IMG/VR virus record: IMGVR_UViG_3300009788_000184 | Location: 1 to 40,207 of that record | DNA: 40,207 nt | Strand: one strand, 5' to 3' | Origin: a virus | Shown here: positions 1 to 7,299 of the stretch, piece by piece | Layout: each line of letters begins with the position of its first letter | Numbering within the stretch: position 1 is the first letter of the stretch | Translations under genes and position numbers: made by a program | The notes under the pieces: model-generated | What the model was told of the DNA's origin: nothing | Databases searched by the model: none | The model's input: the letters and a program-made list of their open reading frames with translations, nothing else

Positions 1-90
1 ATGTTGTATATGATGCACACACACGCACGTTTTTGAAGGATATATGACAGCGGAAAGTTTGAAAAGAATTAAATAAATTAAATTAAAAGA
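1..90. other. Non-coding window edge downstream of terL
   Basis: I see no gene in these 90 bases, which follow the terminase stop codon in the direction of transcription. If the map is circular, this stretch joins the 147 bases at the other end to form a gap of about 237 bp between the terminase operon and the portal operon. No strong terminator hairpin or cohesive-end-like site is visible here. Confidence 0.4.
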
Positions 91-1611
91 TCACATGATA
101 CGATCAGGTATGAACCCAGGTGTTGACTTCATGCGATTGATGTACATACCAACCAGGATACTATCAAGGGCATCACTGAAGTGAGTAGCATGCTCCTGGT
201 CTACGGTCTTACTGCGCTCGCTGCTCTTGTCTTTCTTTATGGAGTCATTGGCTCCTGCCTTGGCTGGAGCATTGTTCATGGAGATCCAGAGCTCCTTACA
301 ATTGGACCGGTTGAACCTCATGTTTGGGTATTTATCATCACCTTTGAGTATATCGATCATGAGGTAGTATTTCAGCTCATGCTTGATGTTAATGCTGTCC
401 AGTGTCATGAGATACACCGTCCATCCATGGCTGATGAGCTTATCCTTAGCCTGTTGAGCATAGGTCTTACGTGAGTTAGCTACCCCCACGTTACCCGATG
501 GATCATACCACATGTACACTTCTTTCTTACGGTGAGGCTTATAGTAAGGAACGAACTCATCATCAATCAGGTCATCGAGTATCTTAGGGTATAGCACATA
601 GTGGTTCTTTAGTATCTTATGCTCTATGTCATTGGCCTGTGTGACCACCATACAGTTGATGTTCTTGCCCCAATCGATGCCGATGATCAACGGCTCATCA
701 CGGTCCAGATCAGCGTCACCTAAACAGCTCATACCTGTGCCGGCCACTAACTGCTCTAACTGATCATAATTGAAGTCGTTATAGGTATGTACGTCCTCGT
801 CTAACATAGGGTAAAAGCCGTCCTCTATGCGCTTCATACGTATATTCAGCACCTCTGCATTGTAGAGGAAATCAGGCATGGTAGCCTTAGCCTCTTCAAA
901 GTAATCATCACCTAAGTTGTGCCGGTTACATTCAGCACTGGCCCTAAGGAATGATACCCTATCAGGGTGTAATACAGCCTGCTCTTCATACTTCAGTATC
1001 CATTTACCTTTAGCCGTTACCGGTGTCGATGTAGCTAAGGTGACTGAATGGTGTAAAGGACAGTCCTTAAAGTATTTCTGAGATCCATCTGGATAGTGGG
1101 CCACACGGTATAAGTTACCTCTATTAGTCAGTAATACATCTGTTTGGAATTTCTTCTCATCTAATAGAGCTGCTTCATCACCCACTATCCAATCCACGTT
1201 TAATCCTCTCCCTGAGCCTGCAGAACTATCCTGGCTAACCAGTAACATGGTAGCACCATTCCAAAAAGTAACGGCTCTCTTATAGTCCAATGGTGGCTCA
1301 TACGCCTCAGGCCATTTCCATGATTTAGGTGGCCTGGATCCAACAAAATAATGCTGATCTTTGATGTATCCCAGCTTCTCTAATCCTGCTATGGTAGAGG
1401 GTAGTGTTCGGGTTAAAATTTGCGCATAAGTGGCAGCTGGCATTACTCCAGTGGATCTAGGCATCTGCTCCACACAATCGATGATCGCTTTTGCTAAAAC
1501 AGTCGATTTACCGGTTCCACGGCCCCATTCTAAGATCCTTATTCGTTGAACAGCTATTAAAAATAGGAGTTGGGCAATATTATACTGAAGATATTTAACT
1601 AATTTCTTCAT
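91..1611 (-). CDS. terL: Terminase large subunit (TerL)
   Basis: This is the packaging motor, an ATPase plus nuclease that drives phage DNA into the prohead through the portal. The 506-residue protein shows a Walker A motif GRGTGKST at residues 30-37, a Walker B-like VDWIVGDEA with D145 and E146, a possible coupling motif (TSTP near 195), and RNaseH-like nuclease acidic residues in GIDWGKN (D313) and FSDALDS (D480). It overlaps the preceding small-subunit candidate by 17 bp, the classic TerS-TerL pair. Most of the gene is richer in G+C (sampled lines 42-57%) than the rest of the window, while its 5' end is AT-rich like the neighbours, which suggests a mosaic or recently acquired allele. Confidence in the function is high. 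Confidence 0.95.
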   Translation of the reverse strand: MKKLVKYLQYNIAQLLFLIAVQRIRILEWGRGTGKSTVLAKAIIDCVEQMPRSTGVMPAATYAQILTRTLPSTIAGLEKLGYIKDQHYFVGSRPPKSWKWPEAYEPPLDYKRAVTFWNGATMLLVSQDSSAGSGRGLNVDWIVGDEAALLDEKKFQTDVLLTNRGNLYRVAHYPDGSQKYFKDCPLHHSVTLATSTPVTAKGKWILKYEEQAVLHPDRVSFLRASAECNRHNLGDDYFEEAKATMPDFLYNAEVLNIRMKRIEDGFYPMLDEDVHTYNDFNYDQLEQLVAGTGMSCLGDADLDRDEPLIIGIDWGKNINCMVVTQANDIEHKILKNHYVLYPKILDDLIDDEFVPYYKPHRKKEVYMWYDPSGNVGVANSRKTYAQQAKDKLISHGWTVYLMTLDSINIKHELKYYLMIDILKGDDKYPNMRFNRSNCKELWISMNNAPAKAGANDSIKKDKSSERSKTVDQEHATHFSDALDSILVGMYINRMKSTPGFIPDRIM

Positions 1612-2179
1612 GATCGATGTCCTGAGTAACTTGCTGCATTAATTTGGTAATATCTACAGCTCCAGTGCTCACTAATTTGGTAAAAAGTGTTAAAACTTCC
1701 TCTGGTACATCGATTTTGACCTCATGAGGCTCAAACATCGCAAAATCGGGTAAATCCAGATCATCTTTACCAATTCCTTTGATAATTATCATATTTGCGA
1801 TCGCTTTATTCATTTGATTCAAATTACCTCCTTTTTTTGCCTTTGTAAAGGTTGTCATGGCCATTTCAAACAAAATATGAGCAAAACCTTTGTTATCTGA
1901 TGCTCCAACATCACCAAAAAGTGAAACTGAGGCCCTAATATCCCGATAAGCTTGTGCCTCGGAAATATTATGTGTTTTGATCAAAAAATTCTTCACTTTT
2001 TCTGGACTTTTGTGATTACACATCATGGTGTATGCCGTGGCCCATCTTTTTTGAATTTTCACCTCTTTTTCACTCAAAACGATGGATTCAGTCGTATCCA
2101 TGTACCAGGAAAAGATTTTATCCCTAGTAGTGAGTTTGTCCTTTGGAATTAGGTCCAATTCAGTGTTTTTTTCGGTCAT
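1595..2179 (-). CDS. terS: Putative terminase small subunit
   Basis: TerS recognises phage DNA and recruits TerL. The 194-residue protein is largely helical and soluble. Its middle (around residues 60-90) reads like a helix-turn-helix, with KVKNFLIKTHNISEAQAYRD. The main support is position: it lies directly before terL, overlaps it by 17 bp, and starts 3 bp after the previous gene stops. I recognise no TerS family signature with certainty, so the name rests on synteny plus the HTH-like segment. Confidence 0.7.
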   Translation of the reverse strand: MTEKNTELDLIPKDKLTTRDKIFSWYMDTTESIVLSEKEVKIQKRWATAYTMMCNHKSPEKVKNFLIKTHNISEAQAYRDIRASVSLFGDVGASDNKGFAHILFEMAMTTFTKAKKGGNLNQMNKAIANMIIIKGIGKDDLDLPDFAMFEPHEVKIDVPEEVLTLFTKLVSTGAVDITKLMQQVTQDIDHEEIS

Positions 2180-2182
2180 TTA

Positions 2183-2947
2183 TTAATTTTCGGCCTGTTT
2201 TTGAAGAATAATTAGCTCTTTTTCATATTTATCGACAATTCCTTGGTGATGGTCCCTTTTTTTGATGCTTTCAGCGTTTTTTACCAATAATTTGTACTTA
2301 GTAATGTACTTTTTCGTGTTTTGGAGCTTCTTTTCGAGCTCAAACCATATATTTCTATCCTGAAGAGCTAAAGGAATGGAATTATTCGCTTCTAATTCAC
2401 TCATTTGTTGATTGTAAGTCGTTATCTCATCCGTTAACGACCTAATTTGCCCTGCCAACTCAAAACGCTCTGTATTGCTCTCTACAATGCTTAATTTAGG
2501 GTGGAGATGATCTCTTTGAGCATAACAATCATTTCTTTGTCGCTTGATTTCATCAAGCTTGCGTAATACCAAACCAGATAAAGGTGAGTTATCACCGCTA
2601 ACACCTGGAATATAAACATCGCTATGCACCACACCAGAACTCTCTTCCCTAGGTTGGTTGATACTCTCATCGCCTGCTCCAGCGTCATTTTCTTTCCTTG
2701 GAATGGATCCACTCCTGATTTCCCTTGATTTTTGTCGTTTTTTTTGTTGTTTCCCATAAGAGGCTGATTTTAAATGTTTTTCAAGTTCATAAATGATTTT
2801 ATTTTTGTTAAAATTGGATTGTGAAACCAAGAGCGTGTTAATGAGAGCTCTTTTTTTACAAACCTGTGATAAGAGAGCGATTCCGACACTATAATCACCC
2901 TGATCAAAGAGCCAATCATCTATTTTGTCGTTAATACCAACCTCCAT
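2183..2947 (-). CDS. Uncharacterised terminase-operon protein with coiled-coil C-terminus
   Basis: This 254-residue protein opens the terminase operon. The N-terminal ~50 residues (DDWLFDQGDYSVGIALLSQV and onward) resemble a short N-terminal segment seen in uncharacterised proteins near terminase genes in Bacteroidetes phages. Residues ~65-120 are low-complexity and polar, and the C-terminal ~130 residues are charged and probably coiled coil. The linker-like centre coincides with an 88-codon ORF in another frame that encodes a plausible membrane protein (2491-2757). Function is unknown; a role in packaging is suggested by position only. Confidence 0.75.
   Translation of the reverse strand: MEVGINDKIDDWLFDQGDYSVGIALLSQVCKKRALINTLLVSQSNFNKNKIIYELEKHLKSASYGKQQKKRQKSREIRSGSIPRKENDAGAGDESINQPREESSGVVHSDVYIPGVSGDNSPLSGLVLRKLDEIKRQRNDCYAQRDHLHPKLSIVESNTERFELAGQIRSLTDEITTYNQQMSELEANNSIPLALQDRNIWFELEKKLQNTKKYITKYKLLVKNAESIKKRDHHQGIVDKYEKELIILQKQAEN
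2491..2757 (-). CDS. Possible overprinted small membrane protein
   Basis: This 88-codon ATG-started ORF lies wholly inside the 2183-2947 gene in a different frame. Its product has a basic hydrophilic N-terminus (about 35 residues), one strong hydrophobic helix (around residues 42-66, WCIAMFIFQVLAVITHLYLV and onward) and a short charged tail, as in a small holin-like or accessory membrane protein. The host frame over this interval is low-complexity, as expected if this frame carries the constraint. It could still be chance, and no other evidence supports expression. Confidence 0.3.
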   Translation of the reverse strand: MGNNKKNDKNQGKSGVDPFQGKKMTLEQAMRVSTNLGKRVLVWCIAMFIFQVLAVITHLYLVWYYASLMKSSDKEMIVMLKEIISTLN

Positions 2948-2956
2948 GTATCAAAA

Positions 2957-2974
2957 ATACAAAAATCAGACAAA
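2957..2974 (-). promoter_or_regulatory. Shared 18-bp upstream motif, copy 1 (terminase operon)
   Basis: On the minus strand this reads TTTGTCTGATTTTTGTAT. A 17/18 match occurs at 8444-8461 upstream of another gene. A TAnnTTTG-type box (TATTTTTG, 2952-2959) overlaps the downstream end, just before the ATG at 2947, so the element may be a promoter or activator site for the terminase operon. The TTTG-to-box spacing (11 nt) is shorter than the usual Bacteroidetes spacing. Confidence 0.4.
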
Positions 2975-2992
2975 TACGTAGTTTATTTGTCT
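2968..2992. repeat. 9-bp inverted repeat upstream of terminase operon
   Basis: AGACAAATA (2968-2976) and TATTTGTCT (2984-2992) form a perfect inverted repeat with a 7-bp spacer in the leader of the 2947-2183 gene. Its size and position fit a dimeric regulator site. It partly overlaps the 18-bp motif shared with 8444-8461. Confidence 0.4.
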
Positions 2993-3024
2993 TTTGGTTT
3001 GTCCGAATGAGATTTTTGAAAACT

Positions 3025-3056
3025 AAAAGAGCTTCTGATTACTCAGAAGCTCTTTT
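3025..3056. terminator. Bidirectional intrinsic terminator hairpin
   Basis: A perfect 14-bp stem (AAAAGAGCTTCTGA pairing with TCAGAAGCTCTTTT) closes a 4-nt loop, TTAC. The A/T ends of the stem supply a T-tract on either strand. It lies just downstream of the 3083-3427 gene, so it should end the capsid operon and separate it from the terminase operon. Confidence 0.85.
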
Positions 3057-3082
3057 GCCTAACTTAAAATATACTAAAACGA

Positions 3083-3427
3083 TTATGATTTAACTTTTGC
3101 CAAATTTTCGAACCCTATTTTAATCAATTGTTCGGCTCCTTTGATGGTTAATGTCCTAAGATTTATTTCACCAAATGTGCCATGTACAAATCGAGTGGAT
3201 CTTCCAGTTTTAGGCCAGTTGACAACCTTAAATTCCTTAGCGGTCTTTTCAGGAAGTGCTTTATTCGCTTCAGTCTGAGAAACTGGACCAGCTTTGATGT
3301 CTTTCCCTGCTGTTTGCTTATCCGTATAAGCTTTTTGAGCTATAGCTCTCACTTTATCATCTGCAACTTTTCGCTGCTCATTACTCTTGTGCTGAGATTC
3401 TCTTATTTTTGTTAAAACGTCTGTCAT
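3083..3427 (-). CDS. Uncharacterised head-region protein
   Basis: This is a 114-residue soluble protein with a very polar, charged N-terminal half (residues 1-65) and a more ordered C-terminus (HGTFGEINLRTLTIKGAEQL, residues ~80-105). It is the last gene of the capsid operon, 10 bp after the tube-like gene and immediately before a strong terminator. I do not recognise the family. A head-completion or joining role is possible from position alone. Confidence 0.7.
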   Translation of the reverse strand: MTDVLTKIRESQHKSNEQRKVADDKVRAIAQKAYTDKQTAGKDIKAGPVSQTEANKALPEKTAKEFKVVNWPKTGRSTRFVHGTFGEINLRTLTIKGAEQLIKIGFENLAKVKS

Positions 3428-3437
3428 GACTTAAAAA

Positions 3438-4001
3438 TTAGGTTAATGGATCTAAATCAATTACCCCCTCATAAGTGGAAGCCGTTAATCCAGTGTGATC
3501 TTTTATGGAGATTGCATACCCTCTAGTATCACCAGCAACGATTCCAGTACCACCTTCTACAGTGTCTAATGTTGCAGGGATAGTTTTAGTACCTAATACC
3601 CTCATTTGTCCACTTTTTTCTCTCACGATCCAAACTAAACATCCATTGGCATTACATTCTAACCATTCTCTAGTTGTTGCTGATGTTGTGGCCAATGTCC
3701 CATTTAAAAATGATTCATAAGCTTTACTCCCTTCAGCTCCAACCATGGTAGTTGTCACTTCACCGGTGTCAACAACCATGTCGACAATTTTAAAGGCTTT
3801 TAAAGGCAATAAAACGATATCACCGTCTAAAGTAACAGAGTCACCAGGTGCGCCAATTACCTTTCTAAGTGGAAAGATATCAATATCATCTTTTTCAACT
3901 ACAAAACATCTAACCTCAATTCCTGGAGGATTTGCAGCACCACAACCAACGATTAAATCATTTAATTGCTTATTCAGTAAAAATGGAACAAAATTTTTCA
4001 T
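3438..4001 (-). CDS. Putative structural protein, tail-tube-like
   Basis: This 187-residue, mostly beta-strand protein has no signal peptide. The segment from residue ~85 on (a small-residue loop, then REWLECNANGCLVWIVREKS, RVLGTKTIPATL, a Gly-rich turn, GYAISIKDHTG and a final EGVIDLD) matches the general plan of phage tail-tube or major tail proteins, in which a conserved 'interpret value, then colour-matched strand' beta core precedes a C-terminal strand. It follows the capsid and coiled-coil genes. A head decoration protein is the main alternative. I rely on pattern resemblance only. Confidence 0.55.
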   Translation of the reverse strand: MKNFVPFLLNKQLNDLIVGCGAANPPGIEVRCFVVEKDDIDIFPLRKVIGAPGDSVTLDGDIVLLPLKAFKIVDMVVDTGEVTTTMVGAEGSKAYESFLNGTLATTSATTREWLECNANGCLVWIVREKSGQMRVLGTKTIPATLDTVEGGTGIVAGDTRGYAISIKDHTGLTASTYEGVIDLDPLT

Positions 4002-4029
4002 ATTTATGGGTATTATTTAATAATTCAGT

Positions 4030-4734
4030 TTAATCTTCAGATAGAATATCCTCCACCTCTAATCCTGCATACTCTTTTTCAATCAAATCATCCATCACAT
4101 CAGCCATTTCCAACACTTTTACAGATGGAATTATCTCACCATTTACGCGGGTATTGATATAACCTGTTTTAAAGGTTGCTGTTACACCATGTTTTTCTGA
4201 AGTATATTTACCCTTAACCATTAATTTTGCTTCAGGGTTGTTTTTGTTAATTTCCTTCAGTTTAACATTATCCTTATGTAAAGTTTCTATTCTACCATTT
4301 GACTTTTTAAGATCAGCTTTCAGCTTTTTTACCTCTAAGGATTGATTTTTAGGATCATCTAATTTAGCCTGTAGTTCATCTCTTTCTCCCTCAGCTGTTT
4401 TCTGTGCTTTTTCTGCAGCTGTTTTTTTAGCATTAGCTGCTTTTAAATCAGCTGTTGCCTTTTCATTTTTTGGATCATCCAATTTAGACTGTAATTCATC
4501 TCTCTCACCTTCAGCCTTTTTTTGCGCTTCCTCTGCAGCTGTTTTCTGCTCATTAGATTCTGTTAAATCAGCTTCTGATTTGGATTGAAGCTCATCTCTC
4601 TCACCTTCAGCCTTTTTTTGCGCTTCCTCTGCAGCTGTTTTCTGCTCATTAGATGTTGTTAAATCAGCTTCTAATTTTGTATTTTTTTCGGTTAAATCTT
4701 CAACCTCTTTTTGTGCTTTTTCTACTGGTGTCAT
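4030..4734 (-). CDS. Repeat-built coiled-coil protein with conserved C-terminal domain
   Basis: The first ~140 residues of this 234-residue protein are a tandem array of a ~24-33-residue unit around NEQKTAAEEAQKKAEGERDE, almost entirely Ala/Glu/Lys/Gln and certainly a long coiled coil. Copies 1 and 2 are near identical at DNA level, which marks recent expansion. Residues ~168-234 form a separate non-repetitive domain (KGKYTSEKHGVTATFKTGYI and onward). It directly follows the major capsid gene behind a leaky hairpin. It may be a head fibre, decoration or scaffold-like protein; I do not recognise the family. Confidence 0.75.
   Translation of the reverse strand: MTPVEKAQKEVEDLTEKNTKLEADLTTSNEQKTAAEEAQKKAEGERDELQSKSEADLTESNEQKTAAEEAQKKAEGERDELQSKLDDPKNEKATADLKAANAKKTAAEKAQKTAEGERDELQAKLDDPKNQSLEVKKLKADLKKSNGRIETLHKDNVKLKEINKNNPEAKLMVKGKYTSEKHGVTATFKTGYINTRVNGEIIPSVKVLEMADVMDDLIEKEYAGLEVEDILSED
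4374..4680 (-). repeat. Tandem coding repeats in coiled-coil gene
   Basis: Three to four imperfect direct repeats encode the NEQKTAAEEAQKKAEGERDELQ unit. The two copies nearest the 5' end of the gene (roughly 4495-4555 and 4590-4655) are nearly identical over about 60 bp, so unit number could vary by slippage or recombination. Confidence 0.75.
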
Positions 4735-4759
4735 TAGACTATATTTTAAATGAAATAAA

Positions 4760-4793
4760 GAAGTGTGTCCAGCTTTTTAACTGGACGCACCTT
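4760..4793 (-). terminator. Leaky terminator or attenuator after capsid gene
   Basis: On the minus strand a ~12-bp stem (GTGCGTCCAG against CTGGACACAC, one mismatch, plus outer pairs) with an 8-nt loop is followed by T-rich sequence. It lies between the capsid stop codon and the next gene's start. A partial terminator here would keep capsid mRNA in excess over downstream genes, a common phage device. Confidence 0.6.
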
Positions 4794-4798
4794 ATAAT

Positions 4799-5902
4799 TT
4801 AGACGTTATCACTAACAAACATTTCTTCATGTAATCTCCATCCATAGCCACGTTTAAAGTCAGCCATGATGTTGATTGCTCTTTTTTCTGTTTCAGTAAC
4901 GAATCCTTTAGGAATAATAACCTTATCATACATTTTGATTAAATTCCTTTTGGTGGTGTGGATGAATCGATCTGATCCTTCCATGGCATTCAATCCAATG
5001 ATTTCTTTATTGGTAGCATCCACTCTCAAATTATCCTTACCAGTGTAATTGCTATTGGTTCCAAAGTTTGCTCTATAATCTCTCCAATACCTGATTTCAT
5101 TTGTTTTGCTCATTAAAATCGGAGTTCTTAATTTTTTGTACTTATTTGGTAGTCCATCACAAAACGTTTCTACTCCATCTAAAATATTGGTAGGAGTTAC
5201 CGCTGGAACTGCTATCGGTACTAAATCACCACTACCAATGAATGTAGCTATTTGTGTACCTAAACCGTCTGTAGATGTTAAAGAGGCTCCTGGAGTACCT
5301 GGAATTGGAGCAGCAAATACACCATTATAACTCATATCATCAATTTCTTCTCTAATCTGAGGAATTAAATGATTCGTAACAATGAATTTTACCAATGGCC
5401 AATCCTTCCTTGATTTTCCTTCATCCGCTAAAAAACCTATCCATGAGCGTTGTATGTCATCGATACAATCCAATACATAATCCATTTTAATCTGTCTCAC
5501 TTTGTTCAATCTACCTTGGAATTGAACTTCACCTTTAGGTGTAAAATCACACTGGAAAGGTTGAAGTAATTCTGAAGATGTAGAGGTCGCGAATTCATAT
5601 TCATCCTGAATATCTGGAACAGAATTCATGAAGTTTTCCAGCTCTATGTCCTGAAACAAGGCGGTAAAAATTTCATTTTTCTTTTTCTTCATGAACGCAC
5701 CTAATTCCAGGTTCAGTTGAGTTATATCGACACCAGTTAATGCCATGGCATAAATCGGTTCATGGTTTTCAACCACATATTCGGTATATTTTTCAATAGA
5801 GGCACCTTCAAAATCGTTGGAACCCATTAATGCATTGCAAGTGAATACGGCTATCACCGTCATTAATGCAATTATCCAGTTTACTAATTTCATTTTTTTC
5901 AT
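4799..5902 (-). CDS. Putative major capsid protein
   Basis: This 367-residue protein sits directly after the S49 head protease, the standard place for the shell protein. Its centre has mixed alpha/beta sequence with a Gly/Pro-rich loop (around GVFAAPIPGTPGA), and its C-terminal third (KYKKLRTPILMSKTNEIRYW, then a KGFVTETEKRAINIMADFKR region) resembles the end of Bacteroidetes-phage HK97-fold capsid proteins. Unusually, the N-terminus (residues ~7-25, LVNWIIALMTVIAVFTCNAL) is hydrophobic like a signal or membrane anchor; it is probably part of a pro-region removed by the neighbouring protease. A leaky hairpin follows. Confidence 0.8.
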   Translation of the reverse strand: MKKMKLVNWIIALMTVIAVFTCNALMGSNDFEGASIEKYTEYVVENHEPIYAMALTGVDITQLNLELGAFMKKKKNEIFTALFQDIELENFMNSVPDIQDEYEFATSTSSELLQPFQCDFTPKGEVQFQGRLNKVRQIKMDYVLDCIDDIQRSWIGFLADEGKSRKDWPLVKFIVTNHLIPQIREEIDDMSYNGVFAAPIPGTPGASLTSTDGLGTQIATFIGSGDLVPIAVPAVTPTNILDGVETFCDGLPNKYKKLRTPILMSKTNEIRYWRDYRANFGTNSNYTGKDNLRVDATNKEIIGLNAMEGSDRFIHTTKRNLIKMYDKVIIPKGFVTETEKRAINIMADFKRGYGWRLHEEMFVSDNV

Positions 5903-5933
5903 TGTATCTTATGTTATGTTAAAATTTTAATTT

Positions 5934-6329
5934 TTATCCAGCTAACATTTCATCAGCTGACTGATTGTGAGTACTGTTAGGATCATTCCATGGCTCAGAC
6001 CCATCTTCACCTTCAGCAAATTCCTCAGGGTTCGGCTCGGTTGTAGCTGCTGCAGCTCCATCCTCATCTTCCAACTCAGTAATTCTGGCCTCATTTTCTT
6101 CAATAGTGGTATTAGCTGTCGCTAATTCAACCCCTATTTTAGTCACCTTTTTATTGGCTGCCTCCAACTCTGAAACGGTTGTTTCATGTGTTGTTGTAGC
6201 TTCTTTAGCGGACGCTAATGTTGACTCAATTAAAGCTATATGCTCATCACTTAATGACACATGTCCTTCCTGAGATTGAATTTCCGTTTGTAAGCCTAAT
6301 AAGGCCATTAATACTGGTAACTTTTTCAT
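5934..6329 (-). CDS. Probable nested scaffold protein (internal in-frame start in the protease gene)
   Basis: Codon 301 of the protease gene is an ATG that starts MKKLPVLMALLGLQ, typical of a true N-terminus. It is preceded on the minus strand by an A-rich, SD-less leader (AAACTCAAACATAAATAAT) like those before other genes here, for example the capsid gene. The 131-residue product would be the helical, acidic scaffold region alone. The arrangement matches lambda C/Nu3, where the scaffold is made from an internal start in the protease gene. The leader resemblance is seen directly; expression is inferred. Confidence 0.55.
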   Translation of the reverse strand: MKKLPVLMALLGLQTEIQSQEGHVSLSDEHIALIESTLASAKEATTTHETTVSELEAANKKVTKIGVELATANTTIEENEARITELEDEDGAAAATTEPNPEEFAEGEDGSEPWNDPNSTHNQSADEMLAG

Positions 6330-7229
6330 ATTATTTATGTTTGAGTTTGTGTTGCTTGTGCTTAAATCGTTGTCCGCATTTATTAATTCGAACGCTCTTT
6401 CGATTACCTGATCAAAAGATTTTATTCCATCAATTAATCCATTTTCAATGGCCTCTTCTGACATATATGTGTTTCCCCTAAAGACATCCTTATCATTAAT
6501 GTCTCTATTTGTTTTTACTCTATTTATAAAGTTCTTAGCAAATGGATTAAGAATATCCTGCTTCAATGGACCAGCATCTTTTCGATCAAACAATGCTCTA
6601 ATTTGTTTGTTTTTATCAGAGCTTTGATCAGCATAAATTTCAAATACATCAACACCCTCTTTTTCAAAAAATCCTTTGAAATTCATAGCACTCATCATAG
6701 TGCCTATAGATCCAACGCGATCTGTAGATTCTGACGCATAAATTTCATCTGTATTAGATGCTAAATAATAAGCAGCTGATGCGCATAATGAATTAAAAGA
6801 TGTTAATGTTGGTTTATCTATTGACTTGATTACATTACTAAATGTTTCTAAAAAAGAAGCCTGGCCTCCTGGCGAATCAAAGTCGAACACTATTGCTCCA
6901 ACTTGCTCATTTTTAGCAATTGCCTTTACATGAGCTAATATTGATTCCATACCTTGTGGACCACATTCCTGATCATCTTTCATCATTACGCCTCTAATGG
7001 GAATAATTGCCACAATTTTATCTTCAGTAGCAGTTGTGGTCGGTTTTCCTGTAGTATGAACCGACTCAACTTTAATGTTTTGGCTATTCAGTAAATAAGG
7101 TGAAATATGATGTTGGTTAAAATCAACCTTTTCACCAGCTGCTAATTTGAAAATTTTAGGAATCGATGATTTAACATAGGATGCATCAATGCACCATGGA
7201 GAATTAAATATTTGATTTGCTAAACTCAT
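5934..7229 (-). CDS. S49-family (SppA-like) prohead protease with C-terminal scaffold-like domain
   Basis: This is the prohead maturation serine protease, 431 residues. The ClpP/SppA fold is visible: DFDSPGG (residues 116-122), the catalytic serine in SLCASAAYYLAS (Ser151), RVGSIGTMMS (171-180), and a lysine ~55 residues later in DQSSDKNKQ (K206 or K208), which fits the Ser-Lys dyad spacing of SppA. Residues ~300-431 are a different region: helical coiled coil (TVSELEAANKKVTKIGVELA and onward), then a Glu/Asp-rich tail, as in phage scaffolding proteins. An in-frame ATG at codon 301 may express this part alone. It is the first gene after late promoter 7255-7292. Confidence 0.92.
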   Translation of the reverse strand: MSLANQIFNSPWCIDASYVKSSIPKIFKLAAGEKVDFNQHHISPYLLNSQNIKVESVHTTGKPTTTATEDKIVAIIPIRGVMMKDDQECGPQGMESILAHVKAIAKNEQVGAIVFDFDSPGGQASFLETFSNVIKSIDKPTLTSFNSLCASAAYYLASNTDEIYASESTDRVGSIGTMMSAMNFKGFFEKEGVDVFEIYADQSSDKNKQIRALFDRKDAGPLKQDILNPFAKNFINRVKTNRDINDKDVFRGNTYMSEEAIENGLIDGIKSFDQVIERAFELINADNDLSTSNTNSNINNMKKLPVLMALLGLQTEIQSQEGHVSLSDEHIALIESTLASAKEATTTHETTVSELEAANKKVTKIGVELATANTTIEENEARITELEDEDGAAAATTEPNPEEFAEGEDGSEPWNDPNSTHNQSADEMLAG

Positions 7230-7254
7230 AAAGAAGTGTGATCACTAATTGATA

Positions 7255-7292
7255 CAAACTTCCCTATATATACATAATTAATAAAGGACTAA
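7255..7292 (-). promoter_or_regulatory. Candidate late promoter P-cap
   Basis: On the minus strand GTCCTTTATT is followed by 18 nt and then AAGTTTG, in the same geometry as three other sites. It lies 26 nt before the ATG of the protease-capsid operon. The upstream trinucleotide differs (TTA instead of GCT). It probably drives head gene transcription. Confidence 0.75.
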
Positions 7293-7299
7293 AAAAATC

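Noticed and set aside
181-474. 97-codon plus-strand ORF with a hydrophobic start
   Set aside because: Lies inside terL, whose motifs are certain; no other plus-strand genes exist here.
1051-1070. An extra AAAGGACAG match to the late 10-mer inside terL
   Set aside because: Only part of the 10-mer matches and no AAATTTG-like box lies at the required distance; it is inside a coding region.
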